Assembly (NCBI GenBank): GCA_002396085.1
Contig: DGWI01000023.1
Location: 303 to 9,009 of the forward strand
DNA length: 8,707 nt
Origin: Porphyromonadaceae bacterium UBA4262
Lineage (GTDB): Bacteria; Bacteroidota; Bacteroidia; Bacteroidales; Muribaculaceae
Direction of reading: 5' to 3'
The position numbers and the translations under genes were made by a program. The notes beneath the pieces were generated by a model, which was given only the letters and a program-made list of their open reading frames with translations, did no database searches and was not told where the DNA came from. Shown piece by piece: positions 1 through 7,110 of the stretch (positions are counted from its first letter, which is position 1; the number at the start of each line of letters is the position of its first letter).

Positions 1-321
1 AAGGCTTATCTGGTGAACACCGGCTGGAACGGCACCGGCAAGCGTATCTCGATTCGCGACACCCGCGGCATCATCGACGCCATCCTTAACCACAGCATCG
101 ACAAGGCTCCGACCAAGGTCATCCCGTATTTCAACTTCGTGGTTCCCACCCAGTTGGAGGGCGTTGACACTGGCATCCTCGACCCGCGCGACACCTACGC
201 CGACGCTGCACAGTGGGAGGAGAAAGCCAAGGATTTGGCAAGCCGCTTCATCAAGAATTTCGTCAAGTATGAGGACAACCCCGCCGGCAAGGCCCTGGTC
301 GCTGCTGGCCCGCAACTCTAA
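1..321 (+). CDS. pckA: Phosphoenolpyruvate carboxykinase (ATP), C-terminal part
   Basis: Cytoplasmic gluconeogenic enzyme that converts oxaloacetate and ATP to phosphoenolpyruvate, CO2 and ADP; in fermenting Bacteroidales it may run in the carboxylating direction toward succinate (family knowledge). The 5' part lies outside the window; the frame is open from base 1 and gives the last 106 residues of a protein normally about 535-540 long. The segment VNTGWNGTGKRISIRDTR near its start is the nucleotide-binding region of ATP-type PEPCKs and aligns by eye with E. coli PckA. The later stretches GVDTGILDPRDTYAD and the C-terminal ending PAGKALVAAGPQL are equally typical. The reading frame ends with TAA at 319-321, and a strong terminator begins 21 bp further on, so this is the last gene of its transcript. 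Nothing is broken in the visible part. Confidence 0.96.
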   Translation, partial: KAYLVNTGWNGTGKRISIRDTRGIIDAILNHSIDKAPTKVIPYFNFVVPTQLEGVDTGILDPRDTYADAAQWEEKAKDLASRFIKNFVKYEDNPAGKALVAAGPQL

Positions 322-342
322 GTCCTCGCGACACTCTAGCAC

Positions 343-376
343 AAAGACCCAGCCCCACCAGGCTGGGTCTTTTTTT
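343..376 (+). terminator. Intrinsic terminator of pckA
   Basis: A perfect 12-bp stem (343-354 pairs with 361-372), AAAGACCCAGCC against GGCTGGGTCTTT, encloses a 6-nt loop (CCACCA). The T run extends from 370 to 376. It lies 21 bp after the pckA stop codon. The A run at the stem foot facing the T run could let it act weakly on the opposite strand, but no minus-strand gene enters from the right. Confidence 0.95.
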
Positions 377-410
377 AGCACCTGTTCGGTGGAGATTTAA
401 CATAAAGACC

Positions 411-469
411 AATTAAGAATTAACGTGAGTTCGATGAAAGTTCGTTGTAGGCCCGCCGCGTCCCTACAA
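411..469. repeat. Degenerate intergenic repeats in the pckA downstream spacer
   Basis: The 338-bp spacer between pckA and the next gene holds the terminator, this block and a promoter. AATTAAGAATTAA at 411-423 shares its AATTAAGAATT core with the long inverted repeat at 5392-5526. A separate 7-bp inverted repeat, TTGTAGG (445-451) and CCTACAA (463-469), brackets a GC-rich 11-nt loop and has the look of a short REP-type palindrome. Neither is long enough to name. From 470 to 564 I see no gene and no clear structure. Confidence 0.4.
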
Positions 470-564
470 TGTGAAATCGTCTGGCAATTCATTTTGAAAC
501 ATCCCAGTTGCTCAACTTTGTGGGGGATTTGCTAACTCTTGGGGCCGAGAAATCGTTGCCGCTG

Positions 565-596
565 TTTGGATTTGTTCGAAGTTTGTATTACCTTTG
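565..596 (+). promoter_or_regulatory. Bacteroidetes-type sigma promoter for the 660-1759 unit
   Basis: TTTG at 565-568, a 20-bp spacer, then TACCTTTG at 589-596 is an exact match to the Bacteroidetes primary-sigma consensus (TTTG at -33, TAnnTTTG at -7). Transcription would start near 602-605, leaving a leader of about 55 nt before the ATG at 660. This also argues against the in-frame ATG at 594, which overlaps the -7 box. Confidence 0.75.
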
Positions 597-659
597 TGGT
601 ACCCTTTTGCATCAATGGGGTTGATGAATAGAAAAGAAAACTTGTTAAAACTATTGGAA

Positions 660-1427
660 ATGAGAATATTGTATGTTGTTGCCTGCGTGCTGATGGCTGT
701 GATCATGCAGGCACAGGACATGAAGGTCTATCACTCGTGGATAGAGGTCTTTAACGATGACGGAATGCAACTGCCCGACTCGATTGTCACCTTGCGTCAG
801 GTGGATGCCGCGGCCTATCATTTTGACTTTGAGAAGGCCAATAGCAAGCAGTGGAAGGCTGCCCGTAAGAATGCGGTAGCCATCAAGCGTGACAGTGCGT
901 TGTGGGTGATGTCTGACTTCCTGATCGGCAAGTGTGGTGCCAAGCAGTTTGCTAAGGGCGACTGCCTGTTGGCGACATTGACGCCCAAGGTGGTTTATTT
1001 CGTGGACTGGGACAAACGCGTGTCTAATGCCAAGAAACGTATGCTTGCCATCGGCCTTGGCGGCGGATTGGGAGGAATTGTGGGTGCAGTAGCCGCAACG
1101 GCGCTTGAGCAGAAACCCCACATCGACAATCAGGAGTGCAGCTTCTCGATGATCGACCCGGCCAATGAGAAGGTTGTCGTCATCAACCCCAAGAACTTCA
1201 AGAAGTTGTGCAAGCCCTATCCCGACCTGCTGGCTGAGTTTGAGGCCCTCGACAAGGAGACTCAGAAGGCTGATGTTAGCAAATTCTTTATGCGTTATGT
1301 CGATTGTGTCAATGCCGACCCTGCAGTGCGCCCGTTTGTGGAGTTCTACAAAATGCGTGCTGCAGCCGAGAAAGCACAGCACCGCGTCCGCAAGGTTAAA
1401 GATGATGACGAATCCGATTTAGACTGA
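660..1427 (+). CDS. Secreted or periplasmic protein of unknown function (255 aa)
   Basis: I do not recognise this protein with certainty. The start is placed at the ATG at 660 because it directly precedes a signal peptide (MRILYVVACVLMAVIMQAQ, cleavage likely around residue 17-19, A-Q style as in Bacteroidales) and lies downstream of the promoter. An in-frame ATG at 594 would add 22 residues and bury the leader. The mature part is mixed alpha/beta by eye. Residues 129-149 form a hydrophobic, glycine-rich segment (IGLGGGLGGIVGAVAATAL) resembling a glycine-zipper membrane segment. The C-terminus (about 235-255) is highly charged and ends in an acidic tail. DSI (40-42) and DSA (78-80) fit the D-(S/T)-hydrophobic pattern of Bacteroidetes O-glycosylation, though this motif is short. 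The 47-bp gap to the next gene suggests co-transcription. Confidence 0.85.
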   Translation: MRILYVVACVLMAVIMQAQDMKVYHSWIEVFNDDGMQLPDSIVTLRQVDAAAYHFDFEKANSKQWKAARKNAVAIKRDSALWVMSDFLIGKCGAKQFAKGDCLLATLTPKVVYFVDWDKRVSNAKKRMLAIGLGGGLGGIVGAVAATALEQKPHIDNQECSFSMIDPANEKVVVINPKNFKKLCKPYPDLLAEFEALDKETQKADVSKFFMRYVDCVNADPAVRPFVEFYKMRAAAEKAQHRVRKVKDDDESDLD

Positions 1428-1430
1428 TCT

Positions 1431-1448
1431 TGCGCACTATGCGCACTA
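1431..1448. repeat. Tandem 9-bp repeat between the two genes of the unit
   Basis: TGCGCACTA occurs twice in direct succession (1431-1439 and 1440-1448). Because TGCGCA is itself palindromic, the two copies can also pair as a 6-bp hairpin with a 3-nt loop. No T run follows, so it is not a terminator. It could be a binding site, a processing site or replication slippage; the sequence does not decide. Confidence 0.5.
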
Positions 1449-1474
1449 TATTAACCCAATAAATTCAAGCGATT

Positions 1475-1759
1475 ATGGACAACAACTTTCCTAACCAAGT
1501 GCCCGGTCAGATGCCGCAACAGGCTCCGGGACAGTACCCCTATCAACCGCCCATGCCGCCCAAGGGCAAGGCAGGCTGCTGGGGCATCGTCGGCTCATTC
1601 ATCATCCCCATTCTGGGGGTTATTTTGTTCTTTGTCATGAAGAATAAGGTCGAGAACACCAAGCCCTATCTCTATGCCGCCATAGCGGGCGCCGTGGTGA
1701 GCCTGATTTGCAATTACCTGATTTTGCCGCAGATGATGAGTGCCATGGGTGCCCAATGA
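1475..1759 (+). CDS. Small P/Q-rich two-helix membrane protein (94 aa)
   Basis: Function unknown. The N-terminal 30 residues are low complexity, rich in Pro, Gln and Gly (VPGQMPQQAPGQYPYQPPMP), followed by a short basic patch (KGKAG) and two predicted membrane helices at about 34-55 and 64-84, joined by a short charged linker (KNKVENTK). This layout, a disordered proline-rich tail before a small hairpin of helices, is common among small bacterial membrane proteins of unknown role. With no signal peptide, the positive patch before helix 1 favours the tail being cytoplasmic. The ATG at 1475 is the first in frame and precedes the low-complexity tail. It sits 47 bp behind the secreted protein and in front of a strong hairpin terminator, so the two genes probably form one transcript. 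Confidence 0.8.
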   Translation: MDNNFPNQVPGQMPQQAPGQYPYQPPMPPKGKAGCWGIVGSFIIPILGVILFFVMKNKVENTKPYLYAAIAGAVVSLICNYLILPQMMSAMGAQ

Positions 1760-1783
1760 CCCCTGCCGAGGTTGCCGATTTTT

Positions 1784-1857
1784 CAACCCCACCATCTCCC
1801 CGAAAGTACTTATTTTTGTTAATAAGTGGCTGGGAGTTGGTGGGGTTGGTGTTTTTG
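1784..1857 (+). terminator. Two-tier hairpin, probable terminator of the 660-1759 unit
   Basis: Bases 1784-1800 pair with 1832-1848 over 17 positions with one mismatch (CAACCCCACCATCTCCC against GGGAGTTGGTGGGGTTG). Inside its loop, ACTTATT (1808-1814) pairs perfectly with AATAAGT (1821-1827). A T-rich run (GTTTTTG, 1851-1857) follows within 3 bases of the stem. It begins 25 bp after the stop codon of the small membrane protein. Its right arm overlaps the upstream part of the next gene's promoter. Confidence 0.7.
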
Positions 1858-1868
1858 TTGTACTTTTG
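1836..1868 (+). promoter_or_regulatory. Bacteroidetes-type promoter for the DUF2723 gene
   Basis: TACTTTTG at 1861-1868 is an exact TAnnTTTG -7 box. The best -33 box at the right distance is GTTG (1836-1839, 21-bp spacer), one base off TTTG and inside the right arm of the preceding hairpin. Transcription would start near 1875, giving a leader of about 35 nt to the ATG at 1909. Confidence 0.6.
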
Positions 1869-1908
1869 TAGGTTGTTCCTTAAGGATAATTATTGATAAG
1901 ACTAAAAT

Positions 1909-4900
1909 ATGAAGAAGTACAATCTGATTAACAACACGCTGGGATGGCTCGTGTTTGTGGTGGCTGCAGTGACCTATCTGCTCACCATCGAGCCTACGGC
2001 TAGTTTCTGGGACTGCCCGGAGTTTATCGCACAAGGTTTCAAGAGCGAGATTGGTCACCCGCCCGGCAACCCCATCTTCATCCTCACGGCGCGCTTTGCG
2101 TCGCTGTTTGCCGGCGGTGATGTCACGGCTGTAGCCAAGTGTGTCAATGCCATGTCGGCCCTGTTCAGTGCAGCCACAATCCTGCTGCTGTTCTGGACCA
2201 TCACCCACTTGGTCAAGAAGTTGGTGGTCAAGGATGGCGAGGAAGACCAGATGTCGCTGGCCCAGTACCTGGTGGTTATGGGTAGCGGTGTGGCTGGTGC
2301 CTTGGCCTACACCTGGAGCGATACCTTCTGGTTCAGTGCTGTCGAGGCCGAGGTCTACGCGTTCTCGTCGTTCTGCACTGCGCTGGTGTTCTGGCTCATC
2401 CTCAAGTGGGAGAACCGCGCCGACGAGCCGGGTAGTGACCGTTGGTTGATTTTGATTGCCTACATCTTTGGCGTTTCGCTGGGTGTGCACCTGCTCAACC
2501 TGCTGTGCATCCCTGCCATTGCGCTAGTCTATTATTACCGCAAGTTCCAGAACACGAGCGCCAAGGGTTCGCTCATCACGCTGCTCATCTCGTTTGCCAT
2601 CATCGTGGCCATCCTCTACGGCCTCGAGCCGGGATTTGTCGAGATGGGTCAGAAGTTCGACCTGTTCGCCGTCAACACGTTGGGCATGTCGTTCAACTCG
2701 GGTGTCATCATCTATGCTATCGTGCTCATTGCCGCCCTGGCATGGAACATCTGGGAGTTGCATCAGGGCAAGAGCGACCTGCGCATCAAGGTTTCATTCC
2801 TGCTGGCCATCGTGCTGTCGGGCATGTTGTTGCTGGGCGACGGCATCATCCTGCCCTTGCTGCTGCTGATGGGCCTGTGTGTCTATCTGTTCAAGTTTTG
2901 CAACCCCGTTCCGCACCGCATCATGGCCAACATTTCGCTGAGCATCCTGGTCATCTTCATCGGATTTGCCAGCTATGGTGTCATCATCATCCGCAGTAAC
3001 GCCAACACGCCGCTCGATGAAAACTCACCCAACAACACGTTTGCTCTGGCCAAGTATTTGAGCCGCGAGCAGTATGGCGAGACTCCGCTGCTCTATGGCC
3101 GCACGGTGTTCAGCCAGGTGGTCTATCAGGAGCAAGCCAACGGCACCATGAAGCCCCGAATTAACAATGGTCCCATGCAGTATGCCCAGGAGGTCAAGCA
3201 GAACCCCAACGACCCCGACCACTACAAGGAGTTGGGCTACAAGAAGAACTATGTGTTTGCTCCCGAGCAGAACATGGTGTTCCCGCGCATCCACAGCGAG
3301 GCTCATGCACAGCAATATCAAGACTGGCTGGGCATGGAGGGCACCGAGGTCATGGCTCACACGCGCCAAGATCGCGATGGCAACAACTTGGAGCCAGAAC
3401 CCGCCATCAAGCCCACTGTGATGGAGAACATTCGCTTCTTCATCGACTATCAGTTGAACTATATGTACTGGCGCTACTTCATGTGGAACTTTGCTGGCCG
3501 CCAGAACGATATCCAAGGCATGGGCGAGGTGACTCAGGGCAACTGGATCTCGGGCATCTCGTTCATCGACAATCCGCGTCTGGGCGACCAGAGCCTGCTG
3601 CCCGACGATCTGGGCAAGGGCAACAAGGGCCACAATGTGTTCTACTTGCTGCCGCTGTTACTGGGCATCATCGGCTTGCTGTGGCAAGCCTACCGTGGCA
3701 AGCGTGGCATCGAGCAGTTCTGGGTGGTGTTCTTCTTGTTCTTCATGACGGGTATCGCCATTGTGCTCTATCTGAACCAGACCCCAAGTCAGCCGCGTGA
3801 GCGTGACTATGCCTACGCCGGTTCGTTCTATGCCTATGCCATCTGGATTGGCCTGGGTGTGGCAGGACTGTGGCGCGCTGTCTTGGCTCTCATGGCCAAG
3901 AAAGACAAGAAAAGTGGTGAGCGCGAGGAACTGGCAGGCACAAGCAAGGGCCTGGCAGTGGCTGGTGTGGCGGCATTGGTCGGCTTGCTGGTGCCCGTGC
4001 AGATGGTGAGTCAGACGTGGGACGACCACGACCGCAGCGGGCGCTACGCGGCGCGCGACTTCGGCATGAACTATCTGGCCAGTGTCGAGAAGAACGGCAT
4101 CATCTTCACCAACGGCGACAACGACACCTTCCCCCTGTGGTATGCTCAGGAGGTTGAAGGCTATCGCACCGACGTGCGTGTGGTCAACCTGAGTTATCTG
4201 TCGACCGACTGGTATATCGCCCAGATGCAGCGTGCCGCCTACGAGTCGACACCACTGCCCATGCAGGCCAGCAACCTGACGTATGCCTACGAGAACCGCC
4301 AGTTTAACTACTTTATCACGCCCGACACCAGCGTGCGCATGCCGGTAATTGAGTCGCTCAAGCACCTGTACAGCAACGAGAATGTCAATAATCCCTATGG
4401 CATGAGCGAAATTCGCTATCCGCTGTGCTTCATCCCCGTCGATGCCGACCAGGCTGTGGCGGCTGGCATCGTTCCGGCTGAGCGCAAGGACATGATCCAG
4501 GAGACCATCGACATGGATTTGACCCGTCTGGGCAGTGGTCTGACCTCAAGCCAGGTGATGAGCCTCGACCTCATCGCATCGAGCATTGCCGAGGGTTGGA
4601 AGCGTCCGTGCTACTTCGCCATGACCGTGCCCGAGAGTTACTATCTGGGTCTCACCCCCTATATGCAGAACACTGGTATGGCCTATCAGATTACGCCCAT
4701 CAAGACCGACCTCTCGACCCGTGGCGACATCCCCTGCAACACCGACAAGATGTTTGAGACGGTGATGAAGCGGTTCCAGTGGGGTGGCATCGACAAGGCT
4801 CCTGCCGGCAGCCTGTATCTGGACGAGACCGTGCGCCGCATGATCACCACCACGCGCACCACACTGGTGAGCCTGGCCGAGACATTCATCGAGGAGGGAC

Positions 4901-5376
4901 GCACTGCACAGGCCGCCGTTGAGGCAGGTAACGCCACCTTCTTGGGCAAGGACGCTAAGCAATATGCCGCCGACCGCTTCGGCAAGGCGCGCAAGGTGCT
5001 CGACCTGATGATGGAGAAGTTGCCCGCCAAGGCATCGCCCTATGCTGTGCAGATGGGCCAGCACATTGCTGAGGCTTATGCATCGCTGGCCGAGTACGGC
5101 GGTGACGCGACAGCCAAACAGAAGGCTGTAGAACTGCTTGAGCAGGAAATTATGCGCTATGCCGACTACTGCCGTTACTATCAGTCGCTCAGCCCAAGCA
5201 TGTATAGCCGTCTAACCAATGTAGACCGCTTTATCAACGAGCGATATATGACCTTCCTGATCAGCGACTATGCTTCGCTCACCGATGAGACCAAGACCGA
5301 GTCGTTGGCCAAGAAAGTCCAGGCTCGTGGTGTCAACGTCGAGCGTCTGCTGGGCAACGGGCAGCAAGGGCAATAA
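1909..5376 (+). CDS. DUF2723 family GT-C-like membrane protein, candidate protein O-glycosyltransferase
   Basis: A 1155-residue polytopic inner-membrane protein. After a first helix (about 12-26) comes the signature loop ASFWDCPEFIAQGFKSEIGH-PPG (residues 31-53). Its D35/E38 acidic residues sit where GT-C glycosyltransferases carry catalytic or metal-binding acids in the first external loop. Further family marks are WSDTFWFSAVEAEVYAFSSF (136-155), SQPRERDYAYAGSFYAYA (627-644) and NGDNDTFPLWYAQEVEGYR (735-753). About a dozen hydrophobic segments lie before residue 720; the remaining third is soluble and helical toward the C-terminus. DUF2723 relatives include vertebrate TMEM260, a protein O-mannosyltransferase (established). 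A role in Bacteroidetes general protein O-glycosylation, using a lipid-linked donor at the periplasmic face, is inference. The ORF is intact, has its own promoter, and precedes a glycan deacetylase gene. Confidence 0.9.
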   Translation: MKKYNLINNTLGWLVFVVAAVTYLLTIEPTASFWDCPEFIAQGFKSEIGHPPGNPIFILTARFASLFAGGDVTAVAKCVNAMSALFSAATILLLFWTITHLVKKLVVKDGEEDQMSLAQYLVVMGSGVAGALAYTWSDTFWFSAVEAEVYAFSSFCTALVFWLILKWENRADEPGSDRWLILIAYIFGVSLGVHLLNLLCIPAIALVYYYRKFQNTSAKGSLITLLISFAIIVAILYGLEPGFVEMGQKFDLFAVNTLGMSFNSGVIIYAIVLIAALAWNIWELHQGKSDLRIKVSFLLAIVLSGMLLLGDGIILPLLLLMGLCVYLFKFCNPVPHRIMANISLSILVIFIGFASYGVIIIRSNANTPLDENSPNNTFALAKYLSREQYGETPLLYGRTVFSQVVYQEQANGTMKPRINNGPMQYAQEVKQNPNDPDHYKELGYKKNYVFAPEQNMVFPRIHSEAHAQQYQDWLGMEGTEVMAHTRQDRDGNNLEPEPAIKPTVMENIRFFIDYQLNYMYWRYFMWNFAGRQNDIQGMGEVTQGNWISGISFIDNPRLGDQSLLPDDLGKGNKGHNVFYLLPLLLGIIGLLWQAYRGKRGIEQFWVVFFLFFMTGIAIVLYLNQTPSQPRERDYAYAGSFYAYAIWIGLGVAGLWRAVLALMAKKDKKSGEREELAGTSKGLAVAGVAALVGLLVPVQMVSQTWDDHDRSGRYAARDFGMNYLASVEKNGIIFTNGDNDTFPLWYAQEVEGYRTDVRVVNLSYLSTDWYIAQMQRAAYESTPLPMQASNLTYAYENRQFNYFITPDTSVRMPVIESLKHLYSNENVNNPYGMSEIRYPLCFIPVDADQAVAAGIVPAERKDMIQETIDMDLTRLGSGLTSSQVMSLDLIASSIAEGWKRPCYFAMTVPESYYLGLTPYMQNTGMAYQITPIKTDLSTRGDIPCNTDKMFETVMKRFQWGGIDKAPAGSLYLDETVRRMITTTRTTLVSLAETFIEEGRTAQAAVEAGNATFLGKDAKQYAADRFGKARKVLDLMMEKLPAKASPYAVQMGQHIAEAYASLAEYGGDATAKQKAVELLEQEIMRYADYCRYYQSLSPSMYSRLTNVDRFINERYMTFLISDYASLTDETKTESLAKKVQARGVNVERLLGNGQQGQ

Positions 5377-5391
5377 CAATGTACAACTTAG

Positions 5392-5526
5392 AATTAAGAA
5401 TTTAGAATTAAAAATTAAGACCTGCTGTGGATTGATTTGTGATCGGTTACAACCGAAATAGGAGTTGGCAGATTCCTGCAAACGCAGCTCTTATCTGTCT
5501 TAATTATTAATTCTAAATTCTTAATT
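5392..5526. repeat. 135-bp element with 30-bp inverted ends (MITE- or REP-like)
   Basis: Bases 5392-5421 and 5497-5526 are inverted repeats of each other, with 29 of 30 positions pairing (mismatch 5412/5506) and an outer 20 bp that is perfect (AATTAAGAATTTAGAATTAA and its complement). The 75-bp interior is GC-richer and holds small hairpins such as CGGTT-AC-AACCG (5444-5455). It encodes nothing evident and fills almost the whole gap between the DUF2723 gene and the deacetylase gene. No convincing target-site duplication is visible. As RNA it would form a long AU-rich stem and may also act as a terminator or mRNA-stability structure. Confidence 0.75.
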
Positions 5527-5550
5527 ATCAATCAATCATTCATTGACAAG

Positions 5551-6171
5551 GTGTTAGTCGAACGTCCACCATTGCTCTATCGCATGCTCTTCCCCGAGAC
5601 CGTGTGGCGCATACACAAGCGCCGCCACACGGTCTACCTCACCTTTGACGACGGTCCCATTGCTGAGGTCACGCCCTGGGTGCTCGACACCCTCGACCAC
5701 TATGGCATCAAGGCCACTTTCTTCTGCGTGGGCGATAATGTGGCACGCAATCCCGAACTCTTTGCCGAGATCAAGCGGCGCGGTCACAGCGTGGGCAACC
5801 ACACCATGAATCACTTGCAAGGGGCCAAGGTCACCACACGGCGCTACTTGCTCAACGTCTTTCACGCCCACGAACTCATCGACAGTCCCTTGTTCCGCCC
5901 GCCCCATGGCCTGCTGCGCTGGGCGCAGAGCAAGGTGTTGCGCTCACGGTTCACCATCATCATGTATGACCTGGTCACGCGCGACTACAGCAAGAAGATG
6001 ACACCCGAGCAGGTGCTGGACAATGTCAAGCGCTATGCCCGCAATGGGTCAATCATCGTCTTTCACGACTCGCTCAAGGCCGAGAAAAACTTGCGCTATG
6101 CCTTGCCTCGTGCCATCGAGTGGCTGCAGTCTCAGGGCTATAACTTTGAGCCCATCGGCACGAACAACTAG
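5551..6171 (+). CDS. Polysaccharide deacetylase family protein (NodB domain, CE4)
   Basis: Predicted metal-dependent deacetylase of N-acetylated glycans (206 aa, essentially one NodB domain). Visible CE4 motifs: TFDDGP at 31-36 (catalytic-base and metal-binding Asp), HTMNH at 84-88 (the two zinc-binding His, H-x3-H), RPPHG at 116-120 (motif 3), and VFHDS at 170-174 with the motif-5 His at 172. The motif-4 region reads YDLVTRDY (139-146), somewhat divergent from the usual W-D-x-x-D-W. The GTG at 5551 is chosen because VERPPLLYRMLFP then forms the conserved N-terminus of Bacteroidales homologues; the ATG at 5584 would remove it. No signal peptide or membrane helix is seen, so its site of action and natural substrate (peptidoglycan or a precursor glycan) are open. 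It is 18 bp ahead of queG and probably co-transcribed with it. Confidence 0.9.
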   Translation: MLVERPPLLYRMLFPETVWRIHKRRHTVYLTFDDGPIAEVTPWVLDTLDHYGIKATFFCVGDNVARNPELFAEIKRRGHSVGNHTMNHLQGAKVTTRRYLLNVFHAHELIDSPLFRPPHGLLRWAQSKVLRSRFTIIMYDLVTRDYSKKMTPEQVLDNVKRYARNGSIIVFHDSLKAEKNLRYALPRAIEWLQSQGYNFEPIGTNN

Positions 6172-6189
6172 TGTGAGCAATTAGGTACT

Positions 6190-7110
6190 ATGAATTACGC
6201 TGCATGCATCAAGGAAGTTTCCCGTGCGCTAGGTTTCGATGCCTGCGGCGTCGCACGGGCTCATCGCGTCGATGATGTGGCGGCTGCACGCTATGCCCGC
6301 TGGCTGGCTCAGGGCCGCAACGGCTGCATGGAGTGGGCGGCACGGCACTGCGACCTGCGCGACGACCCCCAGGGGCTGTTGCCCGGTGTGCACTCGGTCA
6401 TCGTGGTGGCGATGAACTACTATCCGGCCCGTTTTCAGCCTCGTGAGGCACCGCAGTTTGCCTATTATGCCTATGGCCGCGACTATCACGAGGTGGTCAA
6501 GCAGCGGCTGTGGCAATTGGCGGCGGCCATTGAGCAGATGGCTCCATGCCAGACGCGCGTCTGTGTCGACTCAGCCCCCATTCGTGAGCGCTATTGGGCG
6601 CAGCAGGCTGGATTGGGCTTCATCGGGCTGAACAATGCGCTCATTCTGCCCGGCAAGGGCAGTTACTACTTCTTGGGTGTTATCCTCACTACATTGTCAC
6701 TTGATCCCGATGCACCATGCACACAGTCGTGTGGCGAGTGTCATGCGTGCATCCAGGCTTGCCCGGCGGGGGCATTGCGTGGTGACGGGGCCGTCGATGC
6801 CCGCCGTTGCCTGTCGTGCCTCACCATCGAGCACCGTGGCGACCTGCCGCAGTGGGTGTCGGGCGTGTTGGGCAACCGCGTCTTTGGTTGCGACGAGTGC
6901 CAGAAGTGTTGTCCCCACAACCGCCATGCTCGCCCCACCACCATTGCCGAACTGCAACCCACCGACGACTTCCTCTCGTTGACACGCGAGCGCATCGCCC
7001 AAATGGATCAAGCCGAGTTCAGCCGACTCTTCAGCCACAGTGCCGTCAAGCGCGCCAAACTCGCCGGCCTGCAACGCAACCTCAAGGCCGGCTCGCTGCC
7101 GTCCGATTGA
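6190..7110 (+). CDS. queG: Epoxyqueuosine reductase
   Basis: Catalyses the last step of queuosine synthesis, reducing epoxyqueuosine to queuosine in the wobble position of GUN-anticodon tRNAs, with a cobalamin cofactor and two 4Fe-4S clusters (established for QueG). The 306-residue protein shows the N-terminal cobalamin-binding domain, the active-site region VDSAPIRERYWAQQAGLGFIG starting at V126 with Asp127 in the position of the catalytic acid, and a ferredoxin-like double-cluster module: C181-x2-C184-x2-C187-x3-C191-P, C207-x2-C210, and C234-x2-C237-x3-C241-P (GCDECQKCCPHN). It is shorter than the B. subtilis and E. coli proteins (about 380 aa) because the C-terminal HEAT-type extension is missing, as in many Bacteroidetes forms. 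The ATG at 6190 is the first in frame. No clear terminator follows. Confidence 0.95.
   Translation: MNYAACIKEVSRALGFDACGVARAHRVDDVAAARYARWLAQGRNGCMEWAARHCDLRDDPQGLLPGVHSVIVVAMNYYPARFQPREAPQFAYYAYGRDYHEVVKQRLWQLAAAIEQMAPCQTRVCVDSAPIRERYWAQQAGLGFIGLNNALILPGKGSYYFLGVILTTLSLDPDAPCTQSCGECHACIQACPAGALRGDGAVDARRCLSCLTIEHRGDLPQWVSGVLGNRVFGCDECQKCCPHNRHARPTTIAELQPTDDFLSLTRERIAQMDQAEFSRLFSHSAVKRAKLAGLQRNLKAGSLPSD

Noticed and set aside
594..659. In-frame upstream extension of the 660 gene from the ATG at 594
   Set aside because: It overlaps the -7 box of the promoter at 589-596 and would place 22 residues in front of a good signal peptide.
651..1382. Long minus-strand open frame (243 aa) opposite the secreted-protein gene
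   Set aside because: It is a shadow of the plus-strand gene, with low-complexity His/Leu/Val content and no recognisable domain. The plus frame has promoter, signal peptide and terminator.
1819..2490. Minus-strand open frames opposite the DUF2723 gene, including this 223-aa one
   Set aside because: They mirror a GC-rich coding sequence whose plus-strand frame carries family hallmarks over 1155 residues.
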